Source of the DNA: an uncultured Gammaproteobacteria bacterium
Lineage (GTDB): Bacteria > Pseudomonadota > Gammaproteobacteria > SZUA-140
DNA: 6,256 nt
Reading direction: 5' to 3'
Assembly: GCA_945787585.1 (NCBI GenBank)
Contig: CALZIG010000016.1
Span: 1 to 6,256 of the forward strand
The notes beneath the pieces are model-generated. The model was not told where the DNA came from. It did not search any database and was given only the letters and a program-made list of their open reading frames with translations. The number at the start of each line of letters is the position of its first letter. Positions within the stretch are counted from its first letter, which is position 1. This document shows, in pieces, positions 1-6,183 of this stretch. Made by a program: the position numbers and the translations under genes.

Positions 1-2684
1 GTCTGCCGTGCTGCGTGGCGCTGTCGCACCACTTCATATTCGGACTTCAGATCACCGACAAATTTGGGTCGTAACTCATCTGAAATAAGACTCTGCGCCA
101 CACCCACTGCACGTGAGGCATCTTTTACCCACACTACAGGCTGGTCGTAATGGGGATCGATCTTCACTGCAGTGTGTGCCTTTGAAGTCGTCGCGCCGCC
201 GACCATCACTGGAATAGACATGCCGAGACGTTGCATCTCCTTCGCGATGTGAGTCATCTCTTCGAGCGACGGTGTGATCAGACCCGAGAGCCCGATGACA
301 TCAACGTTATGCTTTTTTGCCTCTTCCAGAATGGTCGCTGTTGGCACCATCACACCGATATCGAACACCTCGAAGTTATTACATTGCAACACCACACCGA
401 CGATGTTCTTGCCGATGTCATGCACATCGCCCTTCACCGTCGCCATCAGGATTCTACCGTTACTCTGCGCTGCGCCTTCAGCCTTCGCCGCTTCAATATA
501 CGGGATAAGATGCGCCACCGCCTTTTTCATCACGCGCGCAGATTTCACCACCTGCGGCAGAAACATCTTGCCGGCACCAAACAGATCACCCACTACATTC
601 ATGCCGTCCATCAACGGCCCTTCAATCACTTGAATGGGGCGATCAAACGTAAGGCGCGCTTCTTCGGTATCTTCAACGACAAAGGTATCCACACCTTTCA
701 CCAGGGCGTGTTCGAGCCGCTTGCTCACTGGCCAGCTGCGCCACGCTTCGTCTTCTTTCTTTTCAACCTTGCCGTCGCCACGATATTTATCGGCAATTTC
801 AAGCAGACGATCGGTACTGTCGTCACGGCGGTTCAACACCACATCTTCAACACGCTCACGCAGCTCATCGGGCAGGTCATCATAGACCCCCAGCTGTGAA
901 GCGTTGACGATGCCCATGTCCATTCCCGCCTTAAAACAGTGATAGAGAAAAACCGTGTGGATCGCCTCGCGCACCGGGTTGTTGCCACGAAATGAAAATG
1001 AGACGTTGGAGACGCCACCACTTACCATCGCATGCGGCAGGTTCTGTTTGATCCAGCGCGTCGCCTCAATAAAATCCACCGCATAATTGTTATGCTCTTC
1101 AATGCCGGTCGCCACTGCAAAGATGTTGGGGTCAAAAATAATATCTTGTGGCGGAAAACCCACCTCGTTGACCAGCACATCATAGGAGTTTTTACAGATC
1201 TCTATCTTACGCTCGAAGGTGTCGGCCTGACCTTGTTCATCAAACGCCATGACTACCGTTGCCGCACCGTAGCGCTGAATCAACTTCGCATGCTCAATGA
1301 ACTGCGCCTTGCCTTCTTTCATCGAGATCGAGTTGACGATCCCCTTGCCCTGAATACATTTCAGCCCCGCTTCGATGATCTCCCACTTGGAGGAGTCGAC
1401 CATCACCGGTACCTTCGAGATATCGGGTTCGGATGCGACCAGGTTGAGGTAGTGGACCATGGCCTCTTTCCCTTCGAGCATCGCCTCGTCCATATTGATA
1501 TCGATGATCTGCGCGCCATTTTCGACCTGCTCACGACAGACATCGAGCGCTGCATCAAATTGCCCTTCGAGGATCAGGCGTTTGAATTTTGCCGAACCGG
1601 TGACGTTAGCGCGCTCACCGACATTCACAAAAAGCGAATCTTCATTGATGTTAAACGCTTCGAGTCCCGACAGGCGGCATTCAACTGGAATTACTGGCAA
1701 TTTACGCGGGGCGAAATCCTTAACCGACTCGGCAATCGCCGCAATAAACTCGGGCGAAGTACCACAGCAGCCACCAATAATATTTAGAAAACCGCTTTCG
1801 GCCCACTCTTTGATGAAACCCGACATATTTTCTGGAGTGTCATCGTAGCCGGTATCTGCCAGCGGATTCGGCAAGCCGGCATTGGGGTGGGCACTGACAT
1901 AACAGTCCGCCACCCGCGACAGCTCTTCGACATACTGGCGCAGCTCTTCGGCACCGAGCGCGCAGTTCAGGCCGATTGAGATTGGATTGGCATGTGCCAG
2001 TGAATTATAAAAGGCTTCGGTGACCTGCCCGGAAAGGGTCCGCCCCGAGGCATCGGTAATCGTACCGGAGATCATGATCGGCAGTTCACGGCCAAGCGCC
2101 TCGAACACCTGCTTCACCGCAAAGATCGCCGCTTTGGCATTCAGGGTATCGAAAATCGTCTCGATCAGGATGATATCTGAGCCCCCGTCGATCAGCCCCC
2201 GTGTCGCCTCACTATAGGCGACCACCAGTTCATCAAAGGTGACGTTACGTGCCGCAGGGTCATTAACCTCAGGCGAGATCGAGCAGGTGCGATTGGTCGG
2301 GCCCAGCACCCCGGCGACAAAACGCGGCTTGTCGGCGGTTGCCACTGCGTCGCACGCTTCGCGCGCGAGACGTGCGCCGGCCACGTTCATTTCATAGGCG
2401 ATAGACTCCAGATTGTAATCGGCCATCGCAATGGTGGTCGCGCCAAAGGTGTTAGTCTCGATAATGTCAGCACCCGCATTCAGGTATTCAATATGGATAC
2501 CACGAATGATCTCGGGCTGCGTCAGCACCAGCAGGTCATTATTCCCCTTTAAATCAGAGGGGTAATCGGCAAAGCGCTGGCCTCGGTAATCCGCCTCTTC
2601 GAGCTTGTAACGCTGAATCATCGTACCCATCGCACCATCGAGTATCAGGATGCGTTCGTCGAGAAGCTGTTTGAGTCTGTCCAT
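1..2684 (-). CDS. metH: Cobalamin-dependent methionine synthase MetH, C-terminus cut by the window edge
   Basis: This cytoplasmic enzyme moves a methyl group from 5-methyltetrahydrofolate through cobalamin to homocysteine, making methionine and tetrahydrofolate. Reading the minus strand from the ATG at 2684 gives 894 open codons with no stop. Family members are about 1230 residues, so the missing part is the C-terminal SAM-binding reactivation domain. In order I see: the homocysteine domain (about 1-325), with DGAMGTM near residue 16 and zinc ligands C241, C306 and C307 (motifs GLNCALG and GGCCGT); the pterin-binding domain (about 345-640), with [20 protein letters not shown] and [11 protein letters not shown]; the cobalamin cap (about 645-735); and the B12 domain, with GDVHDIGKN, where H755 is the lower cobalt ligand and D753/S806 complete its triad, then GLSGLITPS and [10 protein letters not shown]. 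The start matches the family N-terminus, and a modest AGGTAGG (2688-2694 on the minus strand) precedes it. No B12-box riboswitch motif was seen upstream. Confidence 0.98.
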   Translation of the reverse strand, partial: MDRLKQLLDERILILDGAMGTMIQRYKLEEADYRGQRFADYPSDLKGNNDLLVLTQPEIIRGIHIEYLNAGADIIETNTFGATTIAMADYNLESIAYEMNVAGARLAREACDAVATADKPRFVAGVLGPTNRTCSISPEVNDPAARNVTFDELVVAYSEATRGLIDGGSDIILIETIFDTLNAKAAIFAVKQVFEALGRELPIMISGTITDASGRTLSGQVTEAFYNSLAHANPISIGLNCALGAEELRQYVEELSRVADCYVSAHPNAGLPNPLADTGYDDTPENMSGFIKEWAESGFLNIIGGCCGTSPEFIAAIAESVKDFAPRKLPVIPVECRLSGLEAFNINEDSLFVNVGERANVTGSAKFKRLILEGQFDAALDVCREQVENGAQIIDINMDEAMLEGKEAMVHYLNLVASEPDISKVPVMVDSSKWEIIEAGLKCIQGKGIVNSISMKEGKAQFIEHAKLIQRYGAATVVMAFDEQGQADTFERKIEICKNSYDVLVNEVGFPPQDIIFDPNIFAVATGIEEHNNYAVDFIEATRWIKQNLPHAMVSGGVSNVSFSFRGNNPVREAIHTVFLYHCFKAGMDMGIVNASQLGVYDDLPDELRERVEDVVLNRRDDSTDRLLEIADKYRGDGKVEKKEDEAWRSWPVSKRLEHALVKGVDTFVVEDTEEARLTFDRPIQVIEGPLMDGMNVVGDLFGAGKMFLPQVVKSARVMKKAVAHLIPYIEAAKAEGAAQSNGRILMATVKGDVHDIGKNIVGVVLQCNNFEVFDIGVMVPTATILEEAKKHNVDVIGLSGLITPSLEEMTHIAKEMQRLGMSIPVMVGGATTSKAHTAVKIDPHYDQPVVWVKDASRAVGVAQSLISDELRPKFVGDLKSEYEVVRQRHAARQ

Positions 2685-2763
2685 CTACCTACCTGTTTTG
2701 TTGCAGTGCTGCTTATAGTCTTAACTAAGCCTGTAAAGCTATATATAGAATGATCGAAAAATC

Positions 2764-2785
2764 AGGCGTGCAGTCTACCACGCTT
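2764..2785 (-). repeat. Hairpin or palindrome in the metH leader region, followed by a T-run on the minus strand
   Basis: AGGCGTG (2764-2770) and CACGCTT (2779-2785) pair over 7 positions, one of them G-U in RNA, around an 8-base loop. Read toward metH, the stem is followed after two bases by TTTTT (2761-2757). This resembles a short intrinsic terminator about 75 bases upstream of the metH start. It could be an attenuator if metH transcription begins farther upstream, or simply an operator palindrome for a dimeric regulator. The sequence alone does not decide between these. Confidence 0.35.
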
Positions 2786-2829
2786 AAATTTTATTGTGGA
2801 TATAATCCTCCCTTACCTCGCTGTTCCAT

Positions 2830-2930
2830 ATGCTCATTACCAATAAAATAATGCTTACACTAAAATTATATTTTATGGTATTTTTCGTTCTTACAAGAGT
2901 GCCTGATTACTTCTGCGTCTTAATGAGCAT
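2830..2930. repeat. Perfect 10-bp inverted repeat with arms 81 bp apart
   Basis: ATGCTCATTA at 2830-2839 is the exact reverse complement of TAATGAGCAT at 2921-2930. The left arm also has a shorter nearby partner (CATTA at 2835-2839 with TAATG at 2848-2852), so in RNA the two pairings would compete. The arms could be paired regulator sites, but a chance match in AT-rich DNA is possible. Confidence 0.35.
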
Positions 2931-2945
2931 CAGCCTTTTTCACCC

Positions 2946-2968
2946 ATCTCTATGAAATACAAAGAGAT
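2946..2968. promoter_or_regulatory. Candidate operator palindrome upstream of the TetR-family gene
   Basis: ATCTCT (2946-2951) and AGAGAT (2963-2968) form a perfect 6-bp inverted repeat with an 11-base centre, about 80 bp upstream of the TetR-family start codon. TetR-family dimers commonly bind palindromes of this overall size near their own promoters, so an autoregulatory site is plausible. The role is inferred only from form and position. Confidence 0.3.
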
Positions 2969-3047
2969 AATAAATATATTAGTGTCTGATATAAAAACAT
3001 AATAAAACTTAAATATTTATAAAGCTAAATTTTAAAGGGAATAATCA

Positions 3048-3731
3048 ATGGCTACCACACCCAGGATTCCACTACGAGAACGTAAATATGCCCGCACCAA
3101 GCTGGCGCTGGTCAACGCTGCTATCCAGCGCCTTGAAGCGACGCCGATGGAGGCGATCACCGTCAATGCACTCTGCGATGATATCGAGATTTCAGAGGCG
3201 ACCTTTTTCAACTACTTCGCCAAAAAAGACGATCTACTCGATTACTACGTGCAGCTATGGACGCTGGAGATCACGTGGAAGATCCGTCAGAGTGGTCAGC
3301 GCGGAACAGCCACAGTCGATGCCCTGTTCGCCATCGCCGCTCAACAATTCCAGCAACACCCGGGGCTGATGGGCGAAGTGCTGGCACGTCTTGCCAGGCT
3401 ACGCGAAAAACCTGTGCCACAAACCATCGGCCGCGCTGAACGCCATCGCATCTTTGAGAAACAGCTCAACGAAACAAATGTTGCCGAACTTGAGGCATTA
3501 GAAATCTCCGGCCTCGATGGGGTACTCGCACCGGCATTACAACAGGCGATTAATCAAGGTGAGCTTCCCGGCAACACCCACCTGCCGACCGCAATGCTCG
3601 GACTAATCGCGCTATTTTATGGCATTCCACTTTTGCTACGCATGAGCAACCCAGATGCGATCCCGACCAGCTACCGTCAACAACTGGCGATCTTCTGGCA
3701 TGGACTACGGACCGTTAGCCAGCGTAGTTAG
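3048..3731 (+). CDS. TetR/AcrR-family transcriptional regulator
   Basis: This is a 227-residue DNA-binding regulator, the usual length for the family. The N-terminal TetR helix-turn-helix is clear: a basic helix from about residue 10 (RERKYARTKLALVNAAI), then ITVNALCDDIEISEATFFNYF around 37-57 and KKDDLL at 59-64. The rest (about 65-227) is the helical ligand-binding and dimerisation half, with a hydrophobic stretch near 183-198; such domains are too variable to reveal the ligand. The ATG at 3048 is preceded by AAAGGGA (3034-3040) at good spacing. It is transcribed away from metH and its downstream neighbour is a cold-shock gene. No efflux or catabolic operon, the usual target of such regulators, lies beside it in the window, so its target is unknown. 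Autorepression through a palindrome in the upstream spacer is a reasonable guess. Confidence 0.92.
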   Translation: MATTPRIPLRERKYARTKLALVNAAIQRLEATPMEAITVNALCDDIEISEATFFNYFAKKDDLLDYYVQLWTLEITWKIRQSGQRGTATVDALFAIAAQQFQQHPGLMGEVLARLARLREKPVPQTIGRAERHRIFEKQLNETNVAELEALEISGLDGVLAPALQQAINQGELPGNTHLPTAMLGLIALFYGIPLLLRMSNPDAIPTSYRQQLAIFWHGLRTVSQRS

Positions 3732-3965
3732 GCTGAGCACATTACTGCTAACACTGTTTCCATCATATTTAAGCATCGCCTCTCAAGTCCTTCTGTCAAA
3801 ACGGATAATTAGGTTTTTATTATGGGAATAGGGTATAGTGGTTTCGCTTGCATTGGCTCAAGCTGGCTTTCTTAGAACACCATACGGCTCCTCTCTGAAT
3901 CCTTATTGCGTCACCTGTACGCTATTGATACTTCTAATTAATCAAGTGTTGAGGATTCTCATAAA
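3732..3965 (+). promoter_or_regulatory. Spacer and probable long leader of the cold-shock gene
   Basis: No gene is visible in this 234-bp spacer. TATAGT at 3834-3839 and TATTAT at 3818-3823 are candidate -10 elements, but neither has a good -35 at proper spacing. A start just after TATAGT would leave a leader of about 120 bases. Within that leader GCTTG (3846-3850) pairs with CAAGC (3859-3863) around an 8-base loop. Long structured leaders are known for cspA-type genes, but I saw no clear cold-box motif. GAGGA at 3951-3955 is the likely ribosome binding site, 10 bases before the ATG, which is somewhat far. No strong terminator follows the TetR-family gene. Confidence 0.4.
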
Positions 3966-4169
3966 ATGAATACCGGTACCGTAAAGTGGTTTAATGAGGC
4001 GAAAGGTTTTGGTTTTATCTGCCCTCAGGATGGCAGCGAAGATGTATTTGTACATTTCCGCTCAATCGTTGGCGATGGCTTTAAAACCCTGGCCGAAGGC
4101 CAAACCGTTAGCTACCAGGTTGAAACCGGGCCGAAAGGTCTGCAAGCTGCACAGGTTCAGCCGCAGTAA
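3966..4169 (+). CDS. Cold-shock domain protein, CspA family
   Basis: This 67-residue protein is a single cold-shock domain, a five-stranded OB-fold that binds single-stranded RNA and DNA and melts RNA secondary structure in the cytoplasm. The family opening [16 protein letters not shown] is present (residues 3-18), which includes the RNP1 motif KGFGFI at 13-18. RNP2 is VFVHF at 27-31. The end ([14 protein letters not shown]) is also standard. Length matches CspA-type proteins of about 65-70 residues. The ATG is the only start that gives the complete domain. The family includes cold-induced, growth-phase and constitutive members, and sequence alone does not tell which this is. A perfect hairpin follows the stop codon, and an RRM RNA-binding protein gene follows 116 bases downstream in the same direction. 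Confidence 0.97.
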   Translation: MNTGTVKWFNEAKGFGFICPQDGSEDVFVHFRSIVGDGFKTLAEGQTVSYQVETGPKGLQAAQVQPQ

Positions 4170-4183
4170 AACAATCGCTATCA

Positions 4184-4217
4184 CTACATAGCCTTTTACA
4201 GGGCTATGTAGACTTTT
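4184..4217 (+). terminator. Probable intrinsic terminator after the cold-shock gene
   Basis: CTACATAGCC (4184-4193) and GGCTATGTAG (4202-4211) form a perfect 10-bp stem with an 8-base loop, starting 15 bases after the cold-shock stop codon. A short TTTT (4214-4217) follows after two bases. The stem is strong but the U-tract is short, so some readthrough into the RRM gene is possible. The stem could also protect the 3' end of the csp mRNA. Confidence 0.65.
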
Positions 4218-4224
4218 ACCCTGC

Positions 4225-4242
4225 TGGCCACCATTCCGGCCA
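4225..4242 (+). repeat. Second small hairpin between the cold-shock and RRM genes
   Basis: TGGCC (4225-4229) and GGCCA (4238-4242) pair perfectly around an 8-base loop, 13 bases after the terminator stem. The stem is short but GC-rich, and a T/A-rich stretch follows. It could be a backup terminator or could lie just upstream of the RRM promoter. The role is uncertain. Confidence 0.3.
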
Positions 4243-4250
4243 TCGTTATT

Positions 4251-4278
4251 TATAATAGAATTTCATATTCTATAAGGA
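4251..4278 (+). promoter_or_regulatory. Consensus -10 element, overlapping palindrome and RBS of the RRM gene
   Basis: TATAAT at 4251-4256 is a perfect -10 hexamer, but no recognisable -35 lies 16-18 bp upstream. A 7-bp perfect inverted repeat, ATAGAAT (4255-4261) and ATTCTAT (4267-4273) with a 5-base centre, overlaps the hexamer's end and covers the expected start point. AAGGA (4274-4278) follows at once and sits 7 bases before the ATG. The RRM gene may thus have its own promoter with a very short leader. Confidence 0.5.
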
Positions 4279-4285
4279 TTTCACC

Positions 4286-4549
4286 ATGAAAAAACTCTTT
4301 GTTGGCAACTTGCCCCCTTCAACGAATGAAAATGAGGTGACCGAACTCTTTTCACAATTCGGCAAGGTGCGTTCCATTAAACTGGCAACCGATGTTTTCA
4401 CCAGCAAGTGCAAAGGGTTTGGCTTTATTGAGATGGAAGGGCATGAAGCGCGTGCTGCAATTTCCGGGCTCGACGGTAAAGACTTTAGTGGTAAATCGTT
4501 GCGCGTGAATTTTGAAGATCCTAAAAGCAAGCGTGGTGGTCGCCGCTAA
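4286..4549 (+). CDS. Single-RRM RNA-binding protein
   Basis: This 87-residue protein is one RNA recognition motif with a short basic tail. RNP2 is LFVGNL at residues 4-9. RNP1 is KGFGFIEM at 43-50, with the key aromatic residues F45 and F47 in place; the last position is M rather than F/Y, a change I associate with bacterial members of the family. The remaining RRM landmarks are visible: helix 1 (ENEVTELFSQFG), helix 2 (EARAAISGLDG) and the last strand (KSLRVNFED). The tail SKRGGRR is an RG-type RNA-contact segment, much shorter than in glycine-rich RNA-binding proteins. In cyanobacteria such Rbp proteins are cold-induced. Its place next to a cold-shock gene suggests a shared role in RNA folding or stability at low temperature, but that is inference. 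The start is supported by AAGGA at good spacing and by the domain beginning at residue 2. Confidence 0.95.
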   Translation: MKKLFVGNLPPSTNENEVTELFSQFGKVRSIKLATDVFTSKCKGFGFIEMEGHEARAAISGLDGKDFSGKSLRVNFEDPKSKRGGRR

Positions 4550-4590
4550 TATCCCTTCATGACTACGCGCTATGTCATCAAAAGACACCT

Positions 4591-4663
4591 TGCCTGGGCG
4601 CCATAAAAAATCGATCATTATTGATAAGGAGGATCAAATCACTTTTTGAATGGCGCCCAGGAA
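4591..4663. repeat. Nested palindrome: perfect 12-bp stem enclosing a hairpin with an AAGGAGG loop
   Basis: CCTGGGCGCCAT (4593-4604) is the exact reverse complement of ATGGCGCCCAGG (4650-4661). After a small internal mismatch, AAAAA (4606-4610) can pair with TTTTT (4643-4647). Inside, TTGAT (4621-4625) pairs with ATCAA (4633-4637), leaving the 7-base loop AAGGAGG (4626-4632), a near-ideal Shine-Dalgarno sequence. No T-run follows the outer stem on either strand, so it is not a typical terminator. No flanking target-site duplication is evident. It may be a structured RNA in the 3' region of the RRM transcript, a small palindromic mobile element, or a control site. I do not recognise it as a named family. 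Confidence 0.75.
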
Positions 4664-4843
4664 ACTTCATCAACAGCACATTTAACGTTCAACATCACAA
4701 AGCTGTTATTCGCCAGACCGCCCCCCGCTCCCCCGCGACACGATTACCCTGCCTATTACCCCAGCCTGTTTTTGCCCAGCACATGCTATGCTCAACCGAC
4801 GGCCATCAATCTGAAATAATAAAAAATACGTAGAGGGGTTCGA
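4664..4843 (+). promoter_or_regulatory. Leader and probable promoter region of the antiporter gene
   Basis: No convincing gene lies here. An open frame across 4621-4833 has a low-complexity, proline- and histidine-rich translation with no family resemblance, and I treat it as chance. A C-rich stretch (C6 at 4721-4726 and C5 at 4730-4734) stands out. No -35/-10 pair near consensus could be placed with confidence. AGAGGGG at 4832-4838 is the ribosome binding site of the antiporter. Confidence 0.45.
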
Positions 4844-6034
4844 GTGGAAGTTCACACCTTTCTTTTACATCTCCTGATCATCCTGCTGAGTGCCAGACTA
4901 TTCGCAGAACTCGCCGTACGCTTACAGCTGCCCTCCGTCATCGGCGAACTCTTTGCAGGGATATTGTTAGGGCCAAGCCTGCTCGGCTGGGTCTCTCCGA
5001 GCGAGGCCATCAAGCTACTGGCTGAGATTGGTATCATTCTACTGCTCTTCGAAGTCGGGCTGGATACCGACCTGCGCCGTCTCATGCGCACCGGAATGAA
5101 ATCTTTCCTCGTCGCCATCATCGGTTTTATTGCGCCATTACTGCTGGGGTTTTCACTCGCCTACTGGCTTTTTGATCTGCCACTACTGGTATCACTCTTT
5201 ATCGGCGGCACCCTTACCGCCACGAGTATTGGCATTACCGTCCGCGTGCTTACCGACCTGAAGCGTCACCACAGCATGGAGGGCCAGATCGTGCTCGGCG
5301 CCGCGGTAGTTGATGACATTCTCGGCGTCATATTGCTTGCCATGCTCTATGAGTTTTCAGTCGCCGGCGAGGTTAATGTTTTAAATGCAGGCAAGGTGAT
5401 GACCTTTATCATCGCATTTTTCTTTATCGCGCCCATTGTTGCCAAACTACTCTCCATGGTAATCAGTCGACTGCACGAAAAAAGTGAAATCCCCGGACTC
5501 ATCCCCACCATGATCGTGTCACTCGTGCTATTTTTTGCATGGCTGGCACACGCAATCGGTGCGCCCGAATTATTAGGCGGCTTTGCGGCGGGGCTGGCGC
5601 TCTCACGTCGCTTCTTTCTCCCACTCGGCGTGGCACTACGCAGCAGTAGAAAGTTTGCAAACCGCATCGAGCAGGAGATGAAACCGGTCATCCACCTCTT
5701 TACGCCCATCTTTTTTGTGATGGTCGGACTTTCACTATCACTGCACGAAATCGACTGGAGCTCCTCGTTTATCTGGCTCTTTTCACTCAGCCTGTTATTT
5801 GCTGCAGTTGTCGGCAAACTACTGGGCGCTTTTGTACTCAACGTACCGATGCGGATGCGCTGGATCATCGGCACCGCGATGATTCCACGTGGTGAGGTGG
5901 GGCTGGTCTTCGCCGAGCTGGGACGTGTCAGCGGTATTCTTAATAATGAAGTCTATGCTGGAATGATCATCGTCATAGCGCTCACCACTTTGCTACCACC
6001 GTTTGTGATGAAGTGGTATTATGCTCGCAGCTGA
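4844..6034 (+). CDS. CPA2-family cation/proton antiporter (Na+/H+ or K+/H+ exchanger)
   Basis: This is a 396-residue polytopic inner-membrane protein of the Na_H_Exchanger fold, with about a dozen hydrophobic segments from residue 5 to about 392. It exchanges protons for Na+ or K+ and so supports pH and salt balance. The ion-site signature is LGAAVVDDILG, with adjacent aspartates D157 and D158, the arrangement of NapA-like electrogenic exchangers; Kef-type channels have QD there. Other family landmarks are PSVIGELFAGILLGPSLLG (30-48), LLLFEVGLDTDL (66-77), TATSIGITVRVLTDL (125-139), ELLGGFAAGLALSR (242-255), FFVMVGL (290-296) and PRGEVGLVFAELG (348-360). There is no C-terminal RCK/TrkA-N nucleotide-binding domain, so it is a transport-only version. 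The GTG start is set by AGAGGGG at 4832-4838 and by the membrane segment beginning right after it. Substrate specificity cannot be read directly. Confidence 0.93.
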   Translation: MEVHTFLLHLLIILLSARLFAELAVRLQLPSVIGELFAGILLGPSLLGWVSPSEAIKLLAEIGIILLLFEVGLDTDLRRLMRTGMKSFLVAIIGFIAPLLLGFSLAYWLFDLPLLVSLFIGGTLTATSIGITVRVLTDLKRHHSMEGQIVLGAAVVDDILGVILLAMLYEFSVAGEVNVLNAGKVMTFIIAFFFIAPIVAKLLSMVISRLHEKSEIPGLIPTMIVSLVLFFAWLAHAIGAPELLGGFAAGLALSRRFFLPLGVALRSSRKFANRIEQEMKPVIHLFTPIFFVMVGLSLSLHEIDWSSSFIWLFSLSLLFAAVVGKLLGAFVLNVPMRMRWIIGTAMIPRGEVGLVFAELGRVSGILNNEVYAGMIIVIALTTLLPPFVMKWYYARS

Positions 6035-6058
6035 CAAGCAAAGTTATTTCTACGACCA

Positions 6059-6095
6059 GTTGATTAACATCAACACTTAAAAATAAACTTTTAAG
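6059..6095 (+). terminator. Weak tandem hairpins after the antiporter gene
   Basis: GTTGAT (6059-6064) pairs with ATCAAC (6069-6074) around the tetraloop TAAC. Directly after it, CTTAAAA (6076-6082) pairs with TTTTAAG (6089-6095) around 6 bases. Both stems are perfect but short and AT-rich, and only the second contains a T-run. They begin 25 bases after the antiporter stop and may end its transcript, but the evidence is modest. Confidence 0.35.
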
Positions 6096-6121
6096 GCCTC
6101 TTTATTAAACTGATCAATATG

Positions 6122-6153
6122 CTTGTTAAGAGAACACAACAAGTGTCGATAAA
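6122..6153 (+). promoter_or_regulatory. Possible promoter and inverted repeat upstream of the lipoprotein gene
   Basis: CTTGTT (6122-6127) and AACAAG (6138-6143) form a perfect 6-bp inverted repeat with a 10-base centre. A possible promoter overlaps it: TTGTTA (6124-6129) and GATAAA (6148-6153), spaced 18 bp. Both hexamers are imperfect, so this is tentative. Confidence 0.25.
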
Positions 6154-6183
6154 CAGTTCAAGATCCTTATCTTCATAAACGCT

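Larger units (their letters stand above)
2685..3047. promoter_or_regulatory. Divergent AT-rich control region between metH and the TetR-family gene
   Basis: This 363-bp spacer separates two divergently transcribed genes, so both promoters should lie in it. It is much richer in A and T than the flanking genes. I found no convincing gene, tRNA, cobalamin-riboswitch box or MetJ-like AGACGTCT box. It holds several inverted repeats, listed separately: 2764-2785, 2830-2839 with 2921-2930, and 2946-2968. A 10-bp perfect palindrome, CTATATATAG, lies at 2739-2748. No -35/-10 pair near consensus with good spacing stands out on either strand, so I do not place promoters exactly. Confidence 0.7.

Noticed and set aside
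231..1848. Long plus-strand open frames of up to 251 codons opposite metH
   Set aside because: They lie antisense to an intact, strongly conserved metH frame. Their translations are histidine- and arginine-rich with no family motif.
2685..3047. Cobalamin riboswitch upstream of metH
   Set aside because: I looked for the B12-box core on the metH strand and did not find it. The region is also too AT-rich for the usual conserved helices.
3714..3752. GTTAGC/GCTAAC inverted repeat across the end of the TetR-family gene, considered as its terminator
   Set aside because: The arms are only 6 bp and 27 bases apart, partly inside the coding region, and no clear T-run follows.
4270..4618. Minus-strand frames opposite the RRM gene
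   Set aside because: The plus-strand RRM protein is unambiguous. The minus frames show no motif and no ribosome binding site.
4593..4661. Palindrome as the terminal inverted repeats of an insertion sequence
   Set aside because: The 45-bp interior has no coding capacity and no target-site duplication flanks it. A tiny non-autonomous element remains possible but unsupported.
4621..4833. 70-codon frame starting with TTG inside the palindrome
   Set aside because: It has a weak start that overlaps the inner hairpin, low-complexity content and no resemblance to a known family. It looks like a chance frame in a spacer.
5347..5874. 175-codon minus-strand frame opposite the antiporter
   Set aside because: It is a shadow of a well-conserved membrane protein gene, with serine-rich content and no ribosome binding site.
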